A stretch of DNA of 64,000 bases from Lachnospiraceae bacterium. Its GTDB lineage: Bacteria; Bacillota; Clostridia; Lachnospirales; Lachnospiraceae. Location of the stretch: the NCBI GenBank assembly GCA_910575075.1, contig CAJTCY010000003.1, positions 138,453-202,452 of the forward strand, read 5' to 3'. Under the pieces are notes generated by a model that saw nothing but the letters and a program-made list of their open reading frames with translations, ran no database searches and was not told where the DNA came from. Positions within the stretch are counted from its first letter, which is position 1. Every line of letters begins with the position of its first letter. The translations under genes were made by a program, and so were the position numbers. Below are positions 19,779-28,955 of the stretch, piece after piece.

Positions 19779-20978
19779 ATGATATCTAAGAAAATGCAGG
19801 AGGCAGTGGCAAATAGCTCAGCAATTCGTGCTATGTTTCTGGAAGGGAAAGAAATGGCAGCGAAAGTCGGGGTGGAGAACGTATATGATTTCAGCCTGGG
19901 AAATCCTATGACGCCAGTTCCGGCAGCATACAACCAGGCAATTATAGATGCAGTAGAAAATGAGAATTCTCTGGAACTTCATGGTTATATGGATAATGCA
20001 GGATATCCGGAAACCAGGAAGACAGTAGCAGATAATCTCAATAAACGGTTTGGGACAGAGTTTGAAGGGAAACATATCGTAATGACGGTAGGTGCTGCAG
20101 GAGCGCTGAATGTAGTTTTCAAGACGATCCTGGATCCGGGAGATGAGGTGCTGGCATTAGCACCCTATTTCGGGGAATACCGGGGGTATGTGGCAAACCA
20201 TCAGGGGATTTTAAAGGAAGTAACGCCGGACATTGAGACATTTCAGCCGGATTTTCATGATTTTGAGCAGAAAATTACAGAAAAGACCCGCGCTGTAATC
20301 ATTAATAATCCAGTCAATCCCACAGGGGTTATCTATTCGGAAGAAACGATTCAGAAAATGGCGGCAATTTTAGAGAAAAAGGAGAAAGAATATGGACGAG
20401 AGATATTCATGGTATCTGACGAGCCTTACCGTGAGCTTGTTTATGATGGAAATCAAGTTCCGTTTCTGACAAAATATTATGATAATACTTTTGTGACATA
20501 TTCTTTCAGTAAGTCCCTTTCCATTCCGGGAGAGAGAATCGGTTATATTGCAGTCTGCCCGCAGATGGCGGACTGTGAGCAGGTATGCAGCGGTCTGTCT
20601 GTGGCAAACCGAATGCTGGGATTTGTCAATGCTCCGTCACTGATGCAGAAAGCTTTGGTGAAAGCCATTGATTCCACCACAGATGTAGCATATTATGACA
20701 GAAACCGGAAACTGATTTATGATAAATTGACGGCGCTTGGTTTTGAATGCGTGAAACCCCAGGGAGCTTTTTATCTGTTTATAAAATCTCCGGATGCTGA
20801 AGAGAAAAAGTTTGTGGAAGAGGCTAAAAAGTACCATATTCTTATGGTAGGAGGCACTACCTTTGCATGTCCGGGTTTTGTCCGTCTTGCCTATTGTGTT
20901 TCCTATGAAATGATAGAACGTTCTCTGCCGGCTTTTGAGAAATTGGCAAAAGCATATGGGCTGGCAGGAGAAAAATAG
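19779..20978 (+). CDS. PLP-dependent class I/II aminotransferase (aspartate aminotransferase-like)
   Basis: A 399-residue fold type I aminotransferase. Seen: FSLGNPMTPVPAAY at the N-terminus, VGAAGALNVVFKTIL, the PLP-contacting NNPVNPTGV, SDEPYREL, and the Schiff-base lysine in YSFSKSLSIPGERIGY. The substrate is not certain. The ATG at 19779 has AAAGAGG eight bases upstream; a TTG at 19746 in the same frame is not supported. It is followed after 21 bp by a second aminotransferase, so amino acid biosynthesis is likely. Confidence 0.9.
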   Translation: MISKKMQEAVANSSAIRAMFLEGKEMAAKVGVENVYDFSLGNPMTPVPAAYNQAIIDAVENENSLELHGYMDNAGYPETRKTVADNLNKRFGTEFEGKHIVMTVGAAGALNVVFKTILDPGDEVLALAPYFGEYRGYVANHQGILKEVTPDIETFQPDFHDFEQKITEKTRAVIINNPVNPTGVIYSEETIQKMAAILEKKEKEYGREIFMVSDEPYRELVYDGNQVPFLTKYYDNTFVTYSFSKSLSIPGERIGYIAVCPQMADCEQVCSGLSVANRMLGFVNAPSLMQKALVKAIDSTTDVAYYDRNRKLIYDKLTALGFECVKPQGAFYLFIKSPDAEEKKFVEEAKKYHILMVGGTTFACPGFVRLAYCVSYEMIERSLPAFEKLAKAYGLAGEK

Positions 20979-20999
20979 TTAGACAGCCAGGAGGATTAT

Positions 21000-22064
21000 A
21001 TGGCAGCATGGGAAGAAAATGTGCGGAAGGTGATTCCCTATATACCAGGGGAACAGCCTGTTCGTACAGATATAATTAAATTAAACACCAATGAAAATCC
21101 ATATCCGCCGTCGCCGAAAGCATTGGAAATTTTGCAGAATATAGACGGGCGGATTTTGAGAAAGTATCCAGATCCTGAGGCGAAGGAGCTTGTACAGGAA
21201 CTTGCAGGATATTACAGTGTCAATCCAGAACAGATTTTTGTGGGAGTCGGTTCTGACGATGTGCTGGCGATGAGCTTTCTTACTTTTTTCAATGGGAGAA
21301 AACCGATTCTGTTTCCGGATATTACGTATTCTTTTTATGATGTGTGGGCAGATTTGTATCGGATTCCCTATGAGCGTCAGCCGCTGGATGATAAGTTTGA
21401 GATTCGGACAGAAGATTATAAAAAGGAGTGCGGAGGTATCGTGCTTCCCAATCCCAATGCGCCCACCGGAGTGGAAAAGCGTTTGATGGAATTGGAAGAG
21501 ATCATTGCTGCAAATCGGGATGTAATTGTGATTATTGATGAGGCATATATTGATTTTGGAGGGGAATCAGCAGTAAGGCTGCTGCCCAGGTATGACAACC
21601 TGCTTGTGGTGCAGACTTTTTCAAAATCCAGAAGTCTTGCAGGTATGAGAATTGGTTACGCATTTGGAAACGAGAAGCTGATAAAATACTTAAATGATGC
21701 GAAGTATTCTTTTAATTCTTATACTATGAACACAGTTACCACCGCCATGGGAGCAGCGGCTGTGAGAGACGACGTATATTTCAGAGAAACCATTGATAAA
21801 ATCATTTCCACAAGGGAGTGGACAAAGAAGGAGCTTATCCGGCTGGGTTTTGCCTTTCCGGATTCCAAAAGCAATTTTATTTTCGCAAGCCATGCCAAAT
21901 GCCCGGCGTCAAAAATGTTTGAGGCATTGAAGGCACATGGAATCTATGTAAGGTATTTCGATAAACCGAGAATAAATAACTATCTTCGGATTACTATTGG
22001 AACAGATCAGGAAATGAAATCATTGATTGAATTTTTAGAACAATTTTTAGGAGAAAATGTATGA
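21000..22064 (+). CDS. hisC: Histidinol-phosphate aminotransferase family
   Basis: 354 residues, the typical HisC length. It starts WEENVRKVIPYIPGEQP with the substrate-loop LNTNENPYPPSP; PLP-site segments include LPNPNAPTG, IIDEAYIDFGG and the lysine in TFSKSRSLAGMRIGYAFG. HisC-type enzymes convert imidazole acetol phosphate to histidinol phosphate and often also act on aromatic amino acids. No other his genes are nearby, so a broader role is possible. CAGGAGG precedes the ATG. The last four bases overlap the DUF368 gene (ATGA). Confidence 0.88.
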   Translation: MAAWEENVRKVIPYIPGEQPVRTDIIKLNTNENPYPPSPKALEILQNIDGRILRKYPDPEAKELVQELAGYYSVNPEQIFVGVGSDDVLAMSFLTFFNGRKPILFPDITYSFYDVWADLYRIPYERQPLDDKFEIRTEDYKKECGGIVLPNPNAPTGVEKRLMELEEIIAANRDVIVIIDEAYIDFGGESAVRLLPRYDNLLVVQTFSKSRSLAGMRIGYAFGNEKLIKYLNDAKYSFNSYTMNTVTTAMGAAAVRDDVYFRETIDKIISTREWTKKELIRLGFAFPDSKSNFIFASHAKCPASKMFEALKAHGIYVRYFDKPRINNYLRITIGTDQEMKSLIEFLEQFLGENV

Positions 22065-22909
22065 TTAAAATGATTTTAAAGGGCGTGATGATGGGAGTGG
22101 CAAATATTATTCCCGGAGTCAGCGGCGGTACGATGGCAGTCTCTATGGGTATCTATGATAAAATGATTCATGCGGCAACTCATTTGCTTTCTGAATTTAA
22201 AAAGAGCATGAAGATACTGATTCCAATTGTCATAGGGATGGGGATTGGAATTGTGGCTTTGGCGCGTATTATTGAGTTTATGTTTGCAAAAGTACCATTT
22301 CAGACAAACCTGCTGTTTATCGGATTGATTGTGGGAGGACTTCCGGCGATCACGGGAAAAGTGAAAGGAAAAACCATTCGCCTCAGTCATATCCTCGCTT
22401 TCTTGCTTTTTTTTGCATTAGTGGCAGGGCTTGCCCTGTTGGGAGAACAAGAGGGGTCAGCAGCTGATTTGAGTTTTAATCTGGTAAATGTCCTGAAAAT
22501 ATTCGGCGTGGGGATTGTAGCGTCCGCCACGATGGTAATTCCCGGAGTCAGCGGCTCTATGATGCTGATGCTGATGGGATATTATAATCCAGTGCTGAGT
22601 GAAATTAACGAATTCATTGATAATCTGATTTCTTTTAATGTACCGGGGCTTTTGGAAGGATGTAAGATGCTGGTGCCTTTTGGAATTGGCGTTGTTGTGG
22701 GGATTTTTGCCATTGCCAAGGCAATTGAGATTATTTTCGAGAAATTTCCAGAGATTGCCTACTGGGCAATTATCGGCCTGATTGTGGCATCTCCAGTGGC
22801 AATTCTATTGATGAACAGTTTTGGAACGATTACGTTTATAACCATTGTTACAGGAATTGCAGCGTTGGCTGTGGGGGTGATTATTTCCCTGAAATTGGGG
22901 GAAGAGTAA
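22061..22909 (+). CDS. DUF368 integral membrane protein
   Basis: 282 residues with about eight hydrophobic segments. Two copies of the signature IPGVSGG/IPGVSGS occur (near residues 17 and 161), showing an internal duplication typical of the DUF368 family, which has been linked to undecaprenyl phosphate translocation in recent work (family-level knowledge; which of the two known translocase families it is should be checked). It is translationally coupled to hisC by a 4-bp overlap; the functional relation is unclear. Confidence 0.9.
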   Translation: MIKMILKGVMMGVANIIPGVSGGTMAVSMGIYDKMIHAATHLLSEFKKSMKILIPIVIGMGIGIVALARIIEFMFAKVPFQTNLLFIGLIVGGLPAITGKVKGKTIRLSHILAFLLFFALVAGLALLGEQEGSAADLSFNLVNVLKIFGVGIVASATMVIPGVSGSMMLMLMGYYNPVLSEINEFIDNLISFNVPGLLEGCKMLVPFGIGVVVGIFAIAKAIEIIFEKFPEIAYWAIIGLIVASPVAILLMNSFGTITFITIVTGIAALAVGVIISLKLGEE

Positions 22910-22912
22910 AAA

Positions 22913-23191
22913 ATGACAATATTTCAGATAGATGTGAAATATTTATGTCTGGGATATGTATGCCTGATAAATGCAGCAGGATTTCTGCTCATGGGACTGG
23001 ATAAATGGAAGGCGAAACATAAGAAATGGCGGATTGCAGAGAAAACATTTTTTCTGGTCAGTATACTGGGAGGAAGCCTGGGAACCTGGGCAGGGATGTA
23101 TGTGTTCCGCCATAAGACCAGGCATTGGTATTTTGTGATTGGAATGCCGCTGATCATAGGGATTCAGATTATGTTATATTATATTTTGTGA
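22913..23191 (+). CDS. DUF1294 small membrane protein
   Basis: 92 residues with three hydrophobic segments and the family core GLDKWKAKHKKWRIAEKTFF..ILGGSLGTWAGMYVFRHKTRHWYF. The function is unknown. It starts three bases after the DUF368 stop, so it is co-transcribed. Confidence 0.88.
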   Translation: MTIFQIDVKYLCLGYVCLINAAGFLLMGLDKWKAKHKKWRIAEKTFFLVSILGGSLGTWAGMYVFRHKTRHWYFVIGMPLIIGIQIMLYYIL

Positions 23192-23220
23192 TTGACATTC
23201 AAAATGTATCATTATATCAT
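23192..23220 (+). promoter_or_regulatory. Strong SigA-type promoter of glyA
   Basis: TTGACA (23192-23197), 17-bp spacer, TATCAT (23215-23220). The -35 begins directly after the DUF1294 stop. No riboswitch-like fold is evident in the about 60-nt leader. Confidence 0.75.
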
Positions 23221-23284
23221 TAATGCGAAATATACGGTTATTATAAAAGTACAAAAATATGCAGAGACGAAAGGAAAAGGAACA

Positions 23285-24520
23285 ATGTATTCATTTGATG
23301 AAATTAAGAAGGCAGATACAGCGGTGGCAGATGCCATTACAGCAGAGATGGAGCGTCAGAACAGCCATATTGAGCTGATTGCCTCTGAGAACTGGGTGAG
23401 CAAGGCGGTTATGGCAGCTATGGGAAGTCCAATGACGAACAAATATGCAGAAGGATATCCTGGAAAAAGATATTATGGAGGCTGCGAGTGCGTGGATGTT
23501 GTAGAGAACCTTGCCATTGAACGTGCCAAAGAGCTGTTTGACTGCGATTATGCTAATGTGCAGCCTCATTCTGGAGCTCAGGCAAATATGGCAGTGCAGT
23601 TTGCCATGCTAGAGCCGGGAGATATTGTGATGGGAATGAACCTGGATCACGGCGGACATCTGACACACGGAAGCCCTGTGAATTTTTCCGGTTCTTATTT
23701 TAAGATCGTACCCTATGGCGTAAACGATGATGGTTTTATTGACTATGATAAGGTAAGGGAGATTGCGTTAGAGTGCAGACCTAAAATGATTATTGCCGGA
23801 GCCAGTGCTTATGCAAGGACGATTGATTTTAAGAAATTCCGTGAAATTGCTGATGAAGCAGGCGCGTACTTGATGGTAGATATGGCACATATAGCAGGGC
23901 TTATCGCTGCAGGGCTTCATCCAAGCCCCATTCCTTATGCGCATGTTGTGACTACGACTACCCATAAGACGCTTCGCGGACCAAGAGGTGGAATGATTCT
24001 GGCAAATCAGGAAATGGCGGACAAATTTAATTTTAATAAAGCAGTATTTCCGGGAATTCAGGGAGGTCCCCTGATGCATGTAATCGCAGCAAAGGCAGTT
24101 TGCTTTAAGGAAGCTTTGGAGGAAAGCTTTAAAACTTATCAGCAGAATATCATAGACAATGCCCAGGCATTGGCCAAAGGACTGATGGACAGGAATATTA
24201 AACTGGTGTCCGGCGGAACGGACAACCATTTGATGCTTGTGGATCTGACGCCTTACGATTTGACTGGTAAAGCAGTGGAAAAGCTGTTGGATTCTGTCAA
24301 TATAACCTGTAACAAGAATACAATTCCCAATGATCCTAAATCTCCTTTTGTCACCAGCGGCATCCGTCTTGGAACACCGGCAATTACTTCCAGAGGTTTT
24401 ACAGGAGCAGATATGGATAAGGTGGCAGAGTGTATTGCAAAGATGATCAAAGAGGGAGAAGCTGCTTCTGAATCAGTGCGTGGAATGGTGAAAGAGCTGA
24501 CGGATAAATATCCATTATAA
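23285..24520 (+). CDS. glyA: Serine hydroxymethyltransferase
   Basis: 411 residues, full length. It converts serine and tetrahydrofolate to glycine and methylene-THF in the cytoplasm with PLP. Seen: [14 protein letters not shown], the [19 protein letters not shown] stretch, [23 protein letters not shown] and the PLP lysine in [15 protein letters not shown]. The ATG at 23285 (MYSFDEI) matches family starts and has AAAGGAAAAGG upstream; the frame is open further upstream but over the promoter. It is a single-gene unit, closed by the hairpin at 24601. Confidence 0.97.
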   Translation: MYSFDEIKKADTAVADAITAEMERQNSHIELIASENWVSKAVMAAMGSPMTNKYAEGYPGKRYYGGCECVDVVENLAIERAKELFDCDYANVQPHSGAQANMAVQFAMLEPGDIVMGMNLDHGGHLTHGSPVNFSGSYFKIVPYGVNDDGFIDYDKVREIALECRPKMIIAGASAYARTIDFKKFREIADEAGAYLMVDMAHIAGLIAAGLHPSPIPYAHVVTTTTHKTLRGPRGGMILANQEMADKFNFNKAVFPGIQGGPLMHVIAAKAVCFKEALEESFKTYQQNIIDNAQALAKGLMDRNIKLVSGGTDNHLMLVDLTPYDLTGKAVEKLLDSVNITCNKNTIPNDPKSPFVTSGIRLGTPAITSRGFTGADMDKVAECIAKMIKEGEAASESVRGMVKELTDKYPL

Positions 24521-24582
24521 TATGAAAAGAGAATTGTTATATTAATAGATTCATCTGTTCAGAAGGTCTTGCTGCTTAAAGT

Positions 24583-24717
24583 GCCAAAGACAGAATATAT
24601 AAAAACACTCTGGGAAGCTGGCTTCCCAGAGTGTTTTTGTGCATATTGTTTGCATCACTCTGTGGTGTAAACCTTTTGAATGACTCTATGCTTTATAATT
24701 TCTGGCCGCACGGAACA
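24583..24717. repeat. Intergenic hairpin repeat, copy B
   Basis: It matches the reverse complement of 5186-5325. It contains the terminator hairpin (24601-24637), the 25-nt hairpin GTTTGCATCAC/GTGGTGTAAAC (24647-24671), and CCTTTTGAATGACTCTATGC. The 25-nt hairpin stem differs from copy A by compensatory changes. Confidence 0.7.
24601..24637. terminator. Bidirectional terminator between glyA and the chemoreceptor gene
   Basis: A near-perfect hairpin: AAAACACTCTGGGAAGC pairs with GCTTCCCAGAGTGTTTT around a 2-3 nt loop. A runs lead and T runs trail on both strands, suited to both convergent genes. Confidence 0.85.
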
Positions 24718-24752
24718 CTAGCGGCAGTCCTTAAAAATTCTCTGTAAATGCT

Positions 24753-26432
24753 TTATTTGCGCAGCTGGAATTTGTTTACAGAAACTTTCAGGTCTTTAGA
24801 CTGTTTATAGAGTTCCTGAGCAGAAGCGGCAGATTTCTCCGCTGTACTGGCATTGGTTTGTACCACTTCCGCAATCTGCTCCATACCCATGGTCAGCTGA
24901 TGAAGTGACTGGGACTGCTGAGTTGCAGATTCTGCAATCTGTTCAATCAATTCTGTAGCCTGTTTTGCGCCCACCACTACTAAAGCAAGAGCCTCTGTAG
25001 TTTCTGTGGATAATGTGGAACCGTTATGGATCATCTTGATAGAATTTTCGATAAGCTCTGTAATGTGCTGTGCAGAAACAGAACTCTTATTTGCAAGATT
25101 CTGAACTTCATCTGCTACAACAGCAAAGCCTTTTCCAGCTTCTCCGGCGCGCGCGGCTTCTACCGCCGCATTTAATGCGAGAATATTTGTCTGGAAAGAG
25201 ATATCTTCAATGGTTTTGATGATTCCGCCAATTTCCCGGGAGGCGTTGGAGATATCTTCCATAGCGGAAGTCAGCAGCGCCATCTTATCATTGGCAACGA
25301 GCAGCTGTTTGGCTGCTTCAGTAGAACATTTCCAGGCAGTGTCTGCGTCACTGGAGGTACGGTCTACCTGACCAGACAATTCCTGAATGCTGGAAGATAA
25401 TTCCTCAACGGCAGATGCCTGCTGAACTGCACCGTCAGAAAGAAGTCTGGCATCTGATGCCATTTTGCTGGATTCTTCAGAGACATTTTCTGCTGTTACG
25501 TTAATTTGGGCAAGCGCACGGTTCAAGGCCTCAAGAATCTGACGCATTGCGTTCTGAATCGGCAGAAACTCACCGCGGTAATTGCTGCCGATGGAAAGAT
25601 CCATATTTCCTTCTGCCATGTCAGCAAGCTTGGAATCAATGTCCTTTATGTATTTCTTGAGTTCCCGTTTGGTCTCATGAATGGATTCCACCAGCATACC
25701 GATTTCAGACGTATCAGACCGCATAGCAAAATCAGCGGAAAGATTTCCCTGAGAAATTTCCCCCATTTGGTCGCGTACTTTCATGACCGGACCAATAATC
25801 CGAAGTCTGGTGATAATCATGATAAATATCTGCATGATACCGACGATGATAAATGCGGCAATCATGGAGAATTCAATAGATTCTGCCTTTTTTGCCAAAA
25901 TCTGTACCTCAGAAGAGGTTCTGCTATCCAAATCAGCAAGAAATTGTTCTTTGATAGAATTAATCTTTGCGATGGAGGTACTGTATTCTTCTCCATATAC
26001 ATAGTTAAGGGCATCTTCCATATTTCCAGCCTGTACATTTTTCATGGCCTCATCTTCCAAAGGTACCAGATTATTGGAAAGTCCGGACATTTCATCAATC
26101 ATATTCTGTTCTTCTGCGGTTATACCGATTTCCTGCATGGCGGCAACACCTTTGTCCCTGTTTTTCAGGTTATCGACTTCATTCCAGTAATTATCATAGT
26201 GTTCCTGTTCACCGGTAGATGCAAAGGCACGGACTTCGTTGGTGAGGTATGCAGAACCGTTCATGAAACGGTTGGCATTGTAAGTTAGCATAAAACGGTC
26301 TTCATTTGCTTCGCTGAGCTGCCGGTTTACGCTGGTAAATGACAGCAGAGAGTAGATCAGAAACAGGAGCGAAGCAAGAGAAATACCATTTAGAATATAC
26401 ATTAGTGTAGATTGTTTAATAGATTTTTTCAT
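24753..26432 (-). CDS. Methyl-accepting chemotaxis protein
   Basis: A 559-residue transmembrane chemoreceptor. Transmembrane segments are at about residues 10-32 and 188-208; the extracytoplasmic part between them is helical (4HB-like), so the ligand may be small or protein-borne. A HAMP domain follows ([15 protein letters not shown]..), with a second HAMP-like stretch, then the cytoplasmic signalling domain with the invariant hairpin tip [20 protein letters not shown] and [21 protein letters not shown] lies ahead of the ATG. No che or fla genes are nearby, so it is an orphan receptor. Confidence 0.95.
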   Translation of the reverse strand: MKKSIKQSTLMYILNGISLASLLFLIYSLLSFTSVNRQLSEANEDRFMLTYNANRFMNGSAYLTNEVRAFASTGEQEHYDNYWNEVDNLKNRDKGVAAMQEIGITAEEQNMIDEMSGLSNNLVPLEDEAMKNVQAGNMEDALNYVYGEEYSTSIAKINSIKEQFLADLDSRTSSEVQILAKKAESIEFSMIAAFIIVGIMQIFIMIITRLRIIGPVMKVRDQMGEISQGNLSADFAMRSDTSEIGMLVESIHETKRELKKYIKDIDSKLADMAEGNMDLSIGSNYRGEFLPIQNAMRQILEALNRALAQINVTAENVSEESSKMASDARLLSDGAVQQASAVEELSSSIQELSGQVDRTSSDADTAWKCSTEAAKQLLVANDKMALLTSAMEDISNASREIGGIIKTIEDISFQTNILALNAAVEAARAGEAGKGFAVVADEVQNLANKSSVSAQHITELIENSIKMIHNGSTLSTETTEALALVVVGAKQATELIEQIAESATQQSQSLHQLTMGMEQIAEVVQTNASTAEKSAASAQELYKQSKDLKVSVNKFQLRK

Positions 26433-26699
26433 AGTTTTTCCTCCAGGCTTTTGTCAAACATACTTCCTCTGTTGAAAGATGCACAGATTTCAACCATCTG
26501 AAAAAGTATGGTGTAATTGTATGTATTTAGTTTACAGAAAATAACAGTGAAATTCAACCCATAAGTTGAATTTTGTCGTGGAAATGTCTGTAATAATGCA
26601 TTTAAGAAAATATTAATAAAATTCGTTAGGAATTATGAGTGATTTGTGATAAGATGATTGTGAGATAGCAGGATATGCGAAAATGTCAGGAGGATAATG

Positions 26700-28148
26700 A
26701 TGAGTAAGAAAAAAATTGGCATTATCATCGTTGTGGCAGCAGTGCTTGTGGCGGCAGCAGGTGGAGGTGCATGGTATTTAAAAGAAAACAGCGGCGGAAA
26801 CAGTGCAGATAAGGTATATGTGGAGAGTGTGGCGTCACTCACATCTTCTGCTTCTGGAGTGCAGAACCGATATTCTGGAGTGGTGGAAGCACAGGAAAGC
26901 TGGAAGGTGAATAAGGAGGCAGAGCGTGAGATAAAAGAAGTTTTTGTGGAAGAAGGCGACATGGTCGAGGAAGGTGATCCGCTGTTTGAGTATGATATGG
27001 ACGATGTGAAGGCAGAATTGAAACAGGCAGAGCTTGACTTGGAGGGCATGCAGAATGAGATTACAGATGCCCAGACACAGATCACCCAGCTGACCAAAGA
27101 GAGAAATTCTGCGTCGTCTGATGAGAAATATCAATATACAGCAGATATACAGGAAAAAGAAAACAGTATCAAGCAGACCGAATATAACATTGAGAGCAAG
27201 AAAGCAGAGATGGAGAAAAAGCAGGAAACTATTGATAATGCAGTGGTGACCAGTAAACTGGCGGGTGTCGTAAAATCCATCAATAATAATTCCAGCAATG
27301 ATATTATGTCAGGAGAGGACTCTTCTTATATGACTGTGCTGGCAGTGGGAGATTTCCGCATTAAGGGAACGGTGAGTGAGACCAATGTGCAGATGCTGTC
27401 AGAGGAACAGCCTGTGCTTTTGCGTTCCAGAGTTGATGAAGAGCAGACCTGGACTGGAACAATCAGTAAGATAGATACACAGAATGAGGAATCAGGTAAT
27501 AATGAAGAAGGCGGAGTGTACTATGAGTCTGGAAGCGGTATGGAGAAAGCGACAAAATATCCCTTTTATGTGACACTGGATTCCACAGAAGGACTGATGA
27601 TGGGACAGCATTTGTTTATTGAACTGGACCAGGGACAAACAGCAGAGAAAGAGGGAATATGGCTGTTTGAAGGATATATTGTACAGGAAGAAGAGACATC
27701 TTATGTCTGGACAGCAGATGCCGGAAACAAGCTTGAGAAACGTATTGTGGAATTAGGTGAATATGATGAGAATATGGGGCAGTATGAAATTTTGTCAGGG
27801 CTTACAGAAGAAGACCTCATTGCATTTCCTATGGAAGGGCTGTATGAAGGAGTGACAGCAGTTACCAATGCAGAAGAAGTAGATTATACTTCTCCATTGT
27901 ATAATCAGGAAGGCGAAGAAGGTGGAGAAGAAGGCATGGACTCTGAAGAAGGAGAAGAGGCACAGATGTTTGAGGACGGAGAAGTTCCAAGTGATGGAGA
28001 AGTTCCAAGTGATGGAGAAATGCCGATAGAAGATGAGTTCAGTGGAGAAGAGGATTCCAGCAGCGAAGATGAGTTCAGTGAAGAAGAGGATTCCAGCATT
28101 GATGATGAAAGCCAGGGAGATAACGGCGGAGGGAAACTCGCACAATAG
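26700..28148 (+). CDS. HlyD/MacA-type membrane-fusion protein with acidic tail
   Basis: About 482 residues. An N-terminal transmembrane helix (residues 5-25) is followed by the first lipoyl half (EIKEVFVEEGDMVEEGDPLFEYD), a coiled-coil hairpin (about 100-195), the second lipoyl half (SKLAGVVKSINNN) and beta-barrel domains. It links the ABC exporter to the cell surface. The last 80 residues are strongly acidic and repetitive (DGEVPS, EEDSS and DEFS units), unusual for this family. ATG 26697 and 26700 are adjacent; the second is better spaced from AGGAGG (26688-26693). It is the first gene of a four-gene exporter operon. Confidence 0.88.
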   Translation: MSKKKIGIIIVVAAVLVAAAGGGAWYLKENSGGNSADKVYVESVASLTSSASGVQNRYSGVVEAQESWKVNKEAEREIKEVFVEEGDMVEEGDPLFEYDMDDVKAELKQAELDLEGMQNEITDAQTQITQLTKERNSASSDEKYQYTADIQEKENSIKQTEYNIESKKAEMEKKQETIDNAVVTSKLAGVVKSINNNSSNDIMSGEDSSYMTVLAVGDFRIKGTVSETNVQMLSEEQPVLLRSRVDEEQTWTGTISKIDTQNEESGNNEEGGVYYESGSGMEKATKYPFYVTLDSTEGLMMGQHLFIELDQGQTAEKEGIWLFEGYIVQEEETSYVWTADAGNKLEKRIVELGEYDENMGQYEILSGLTEEDLIAFPMEGLYEGVTAVTNAEEVDYTSPLYNQEGEEGGEEGMDSEEGEEAQMFEDGEVPSDGEVPSDGEMPIEDEFSGEEDSSSEDEFSEEEDSSIDDESQGDNGGGKLAQ

Positions 28149-28169
28149 AAGCCGGAGGGAAGAACAGCT

Positions 28170-28955
28170 ATGATATTAGATTTACAGAATATATATAAGG
28201 ACTATCAGCAGGATAAGCTGGTGGTTCCGGTATTGAAAGATGTTTCCCTTCAGGTTGAGGAAGGGGAATATGTGGCAGTTATGGGACCGTCCGGATCAGG
28301 AAAGACGACATTGATGAATATTATCGGATGTCTGGACCGTCCAACTTCTGGAACGTATCTGCTTGCGGGAGAGAATGTTCAGCAGTGTAAAGACAGAGAA
28401 ATGTCGGATCTGAGGCTTAGAAGCATTGGATTTGTGTTTCAGAGTTTTCAGCTTCTTTCCAGACAGTCAGCATTAGAGAATGTGGCGCTGCCTTTAAGCT
28501 ATGCCGGTGTCAAGAAAAAGGAGCGCAGAGAGCGGGCTGTCCAGGCTCTGGAGCGTGTAGGGCTGGGAGACCGGGTCATGTTTAAACCAACCCAGTTATC
28601 TGGTGGACAGAAACAGAGAGTTGCTATTGCCCGGGCAATGGTAAATAATCCCAAAATACTGCTTGCTGATGAACCGACAGGAGCTTTGGATTCCAAATCA
28701 GGCCAGCAGATTATGGAACTGTTCCAGCAGCTTAATGACGAAGGTGTCACAATCGTAATGATTACCCATGACAGAAATATTGCTTCAAAGGCAAAAAGGA
28801 TAGTTCATATTATTGACGGTATGATTACGGAAGGAGAGAACAGCCAGCCGGGAAATGAAAATACTGAGATAATGGAAGAAGAGAATAGTCAGCCGGGAAA
28901 TAACAGAGATGATCCGGTGGTGGAAGAAGGCAGCGAGGAGGCAGAGAATGAGTAA
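28170..28955 (+). CDS. ABC exporter ATPase (MacB/LolD family)
   Basis: A 261-residue ATPase: Walker A GPSGSGKTT (about residue 40), Q-loop FVFQSFQLL, signature LSGGQKQRVAIARAM, Walker B ILLADEPTGALD and H-loop MITHD. The family drives mechanotransmission exporters for peptides, lipoproteins or antibiotics. The C-terminal about 40 residues form an acidic tail with ENSQPGN twice, likely non-essential. The stop overlaps the next gene by 8 bp (ATGAGTAA). Confidence 0.95.
   Translation: MILDLQNIYKDYQQDKLVVPVLKDVSLQVEEGEYVAVMGPSGSGKTTLMNIIGCLDRPTSGTYLLAGENVQQCKDREMSDLRLRSIGFVFQSFQLLSRQSALENVALPLSYAGVKKKERRERAVQALERVGLGDRVMFKPTQLSGGQKQRVAIARAMVNNPKILLADEPTGALDSKSGQQIMELFQQLNDEGVTIVMITHDRNIASKAKRIVHIIDGMITEGENSQPGNENTEIMEEENSQPGNNRDDPVVEEGSEEAENE

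Noticed and set aside
23192-23284. Upstream extension of glyA
   Set aside because: It would place coding sequence over a strong TTGACA/TATCAT promoter; the ATG at 23285 has a proper site and matches family length.
25506-26288. 260-codon plus-strand open frame
   Set aside because: Antisense to the chemoreceptor gene, whose protein has clear conserved motifs; the product is Cys/His-rich and unlike a real protein.
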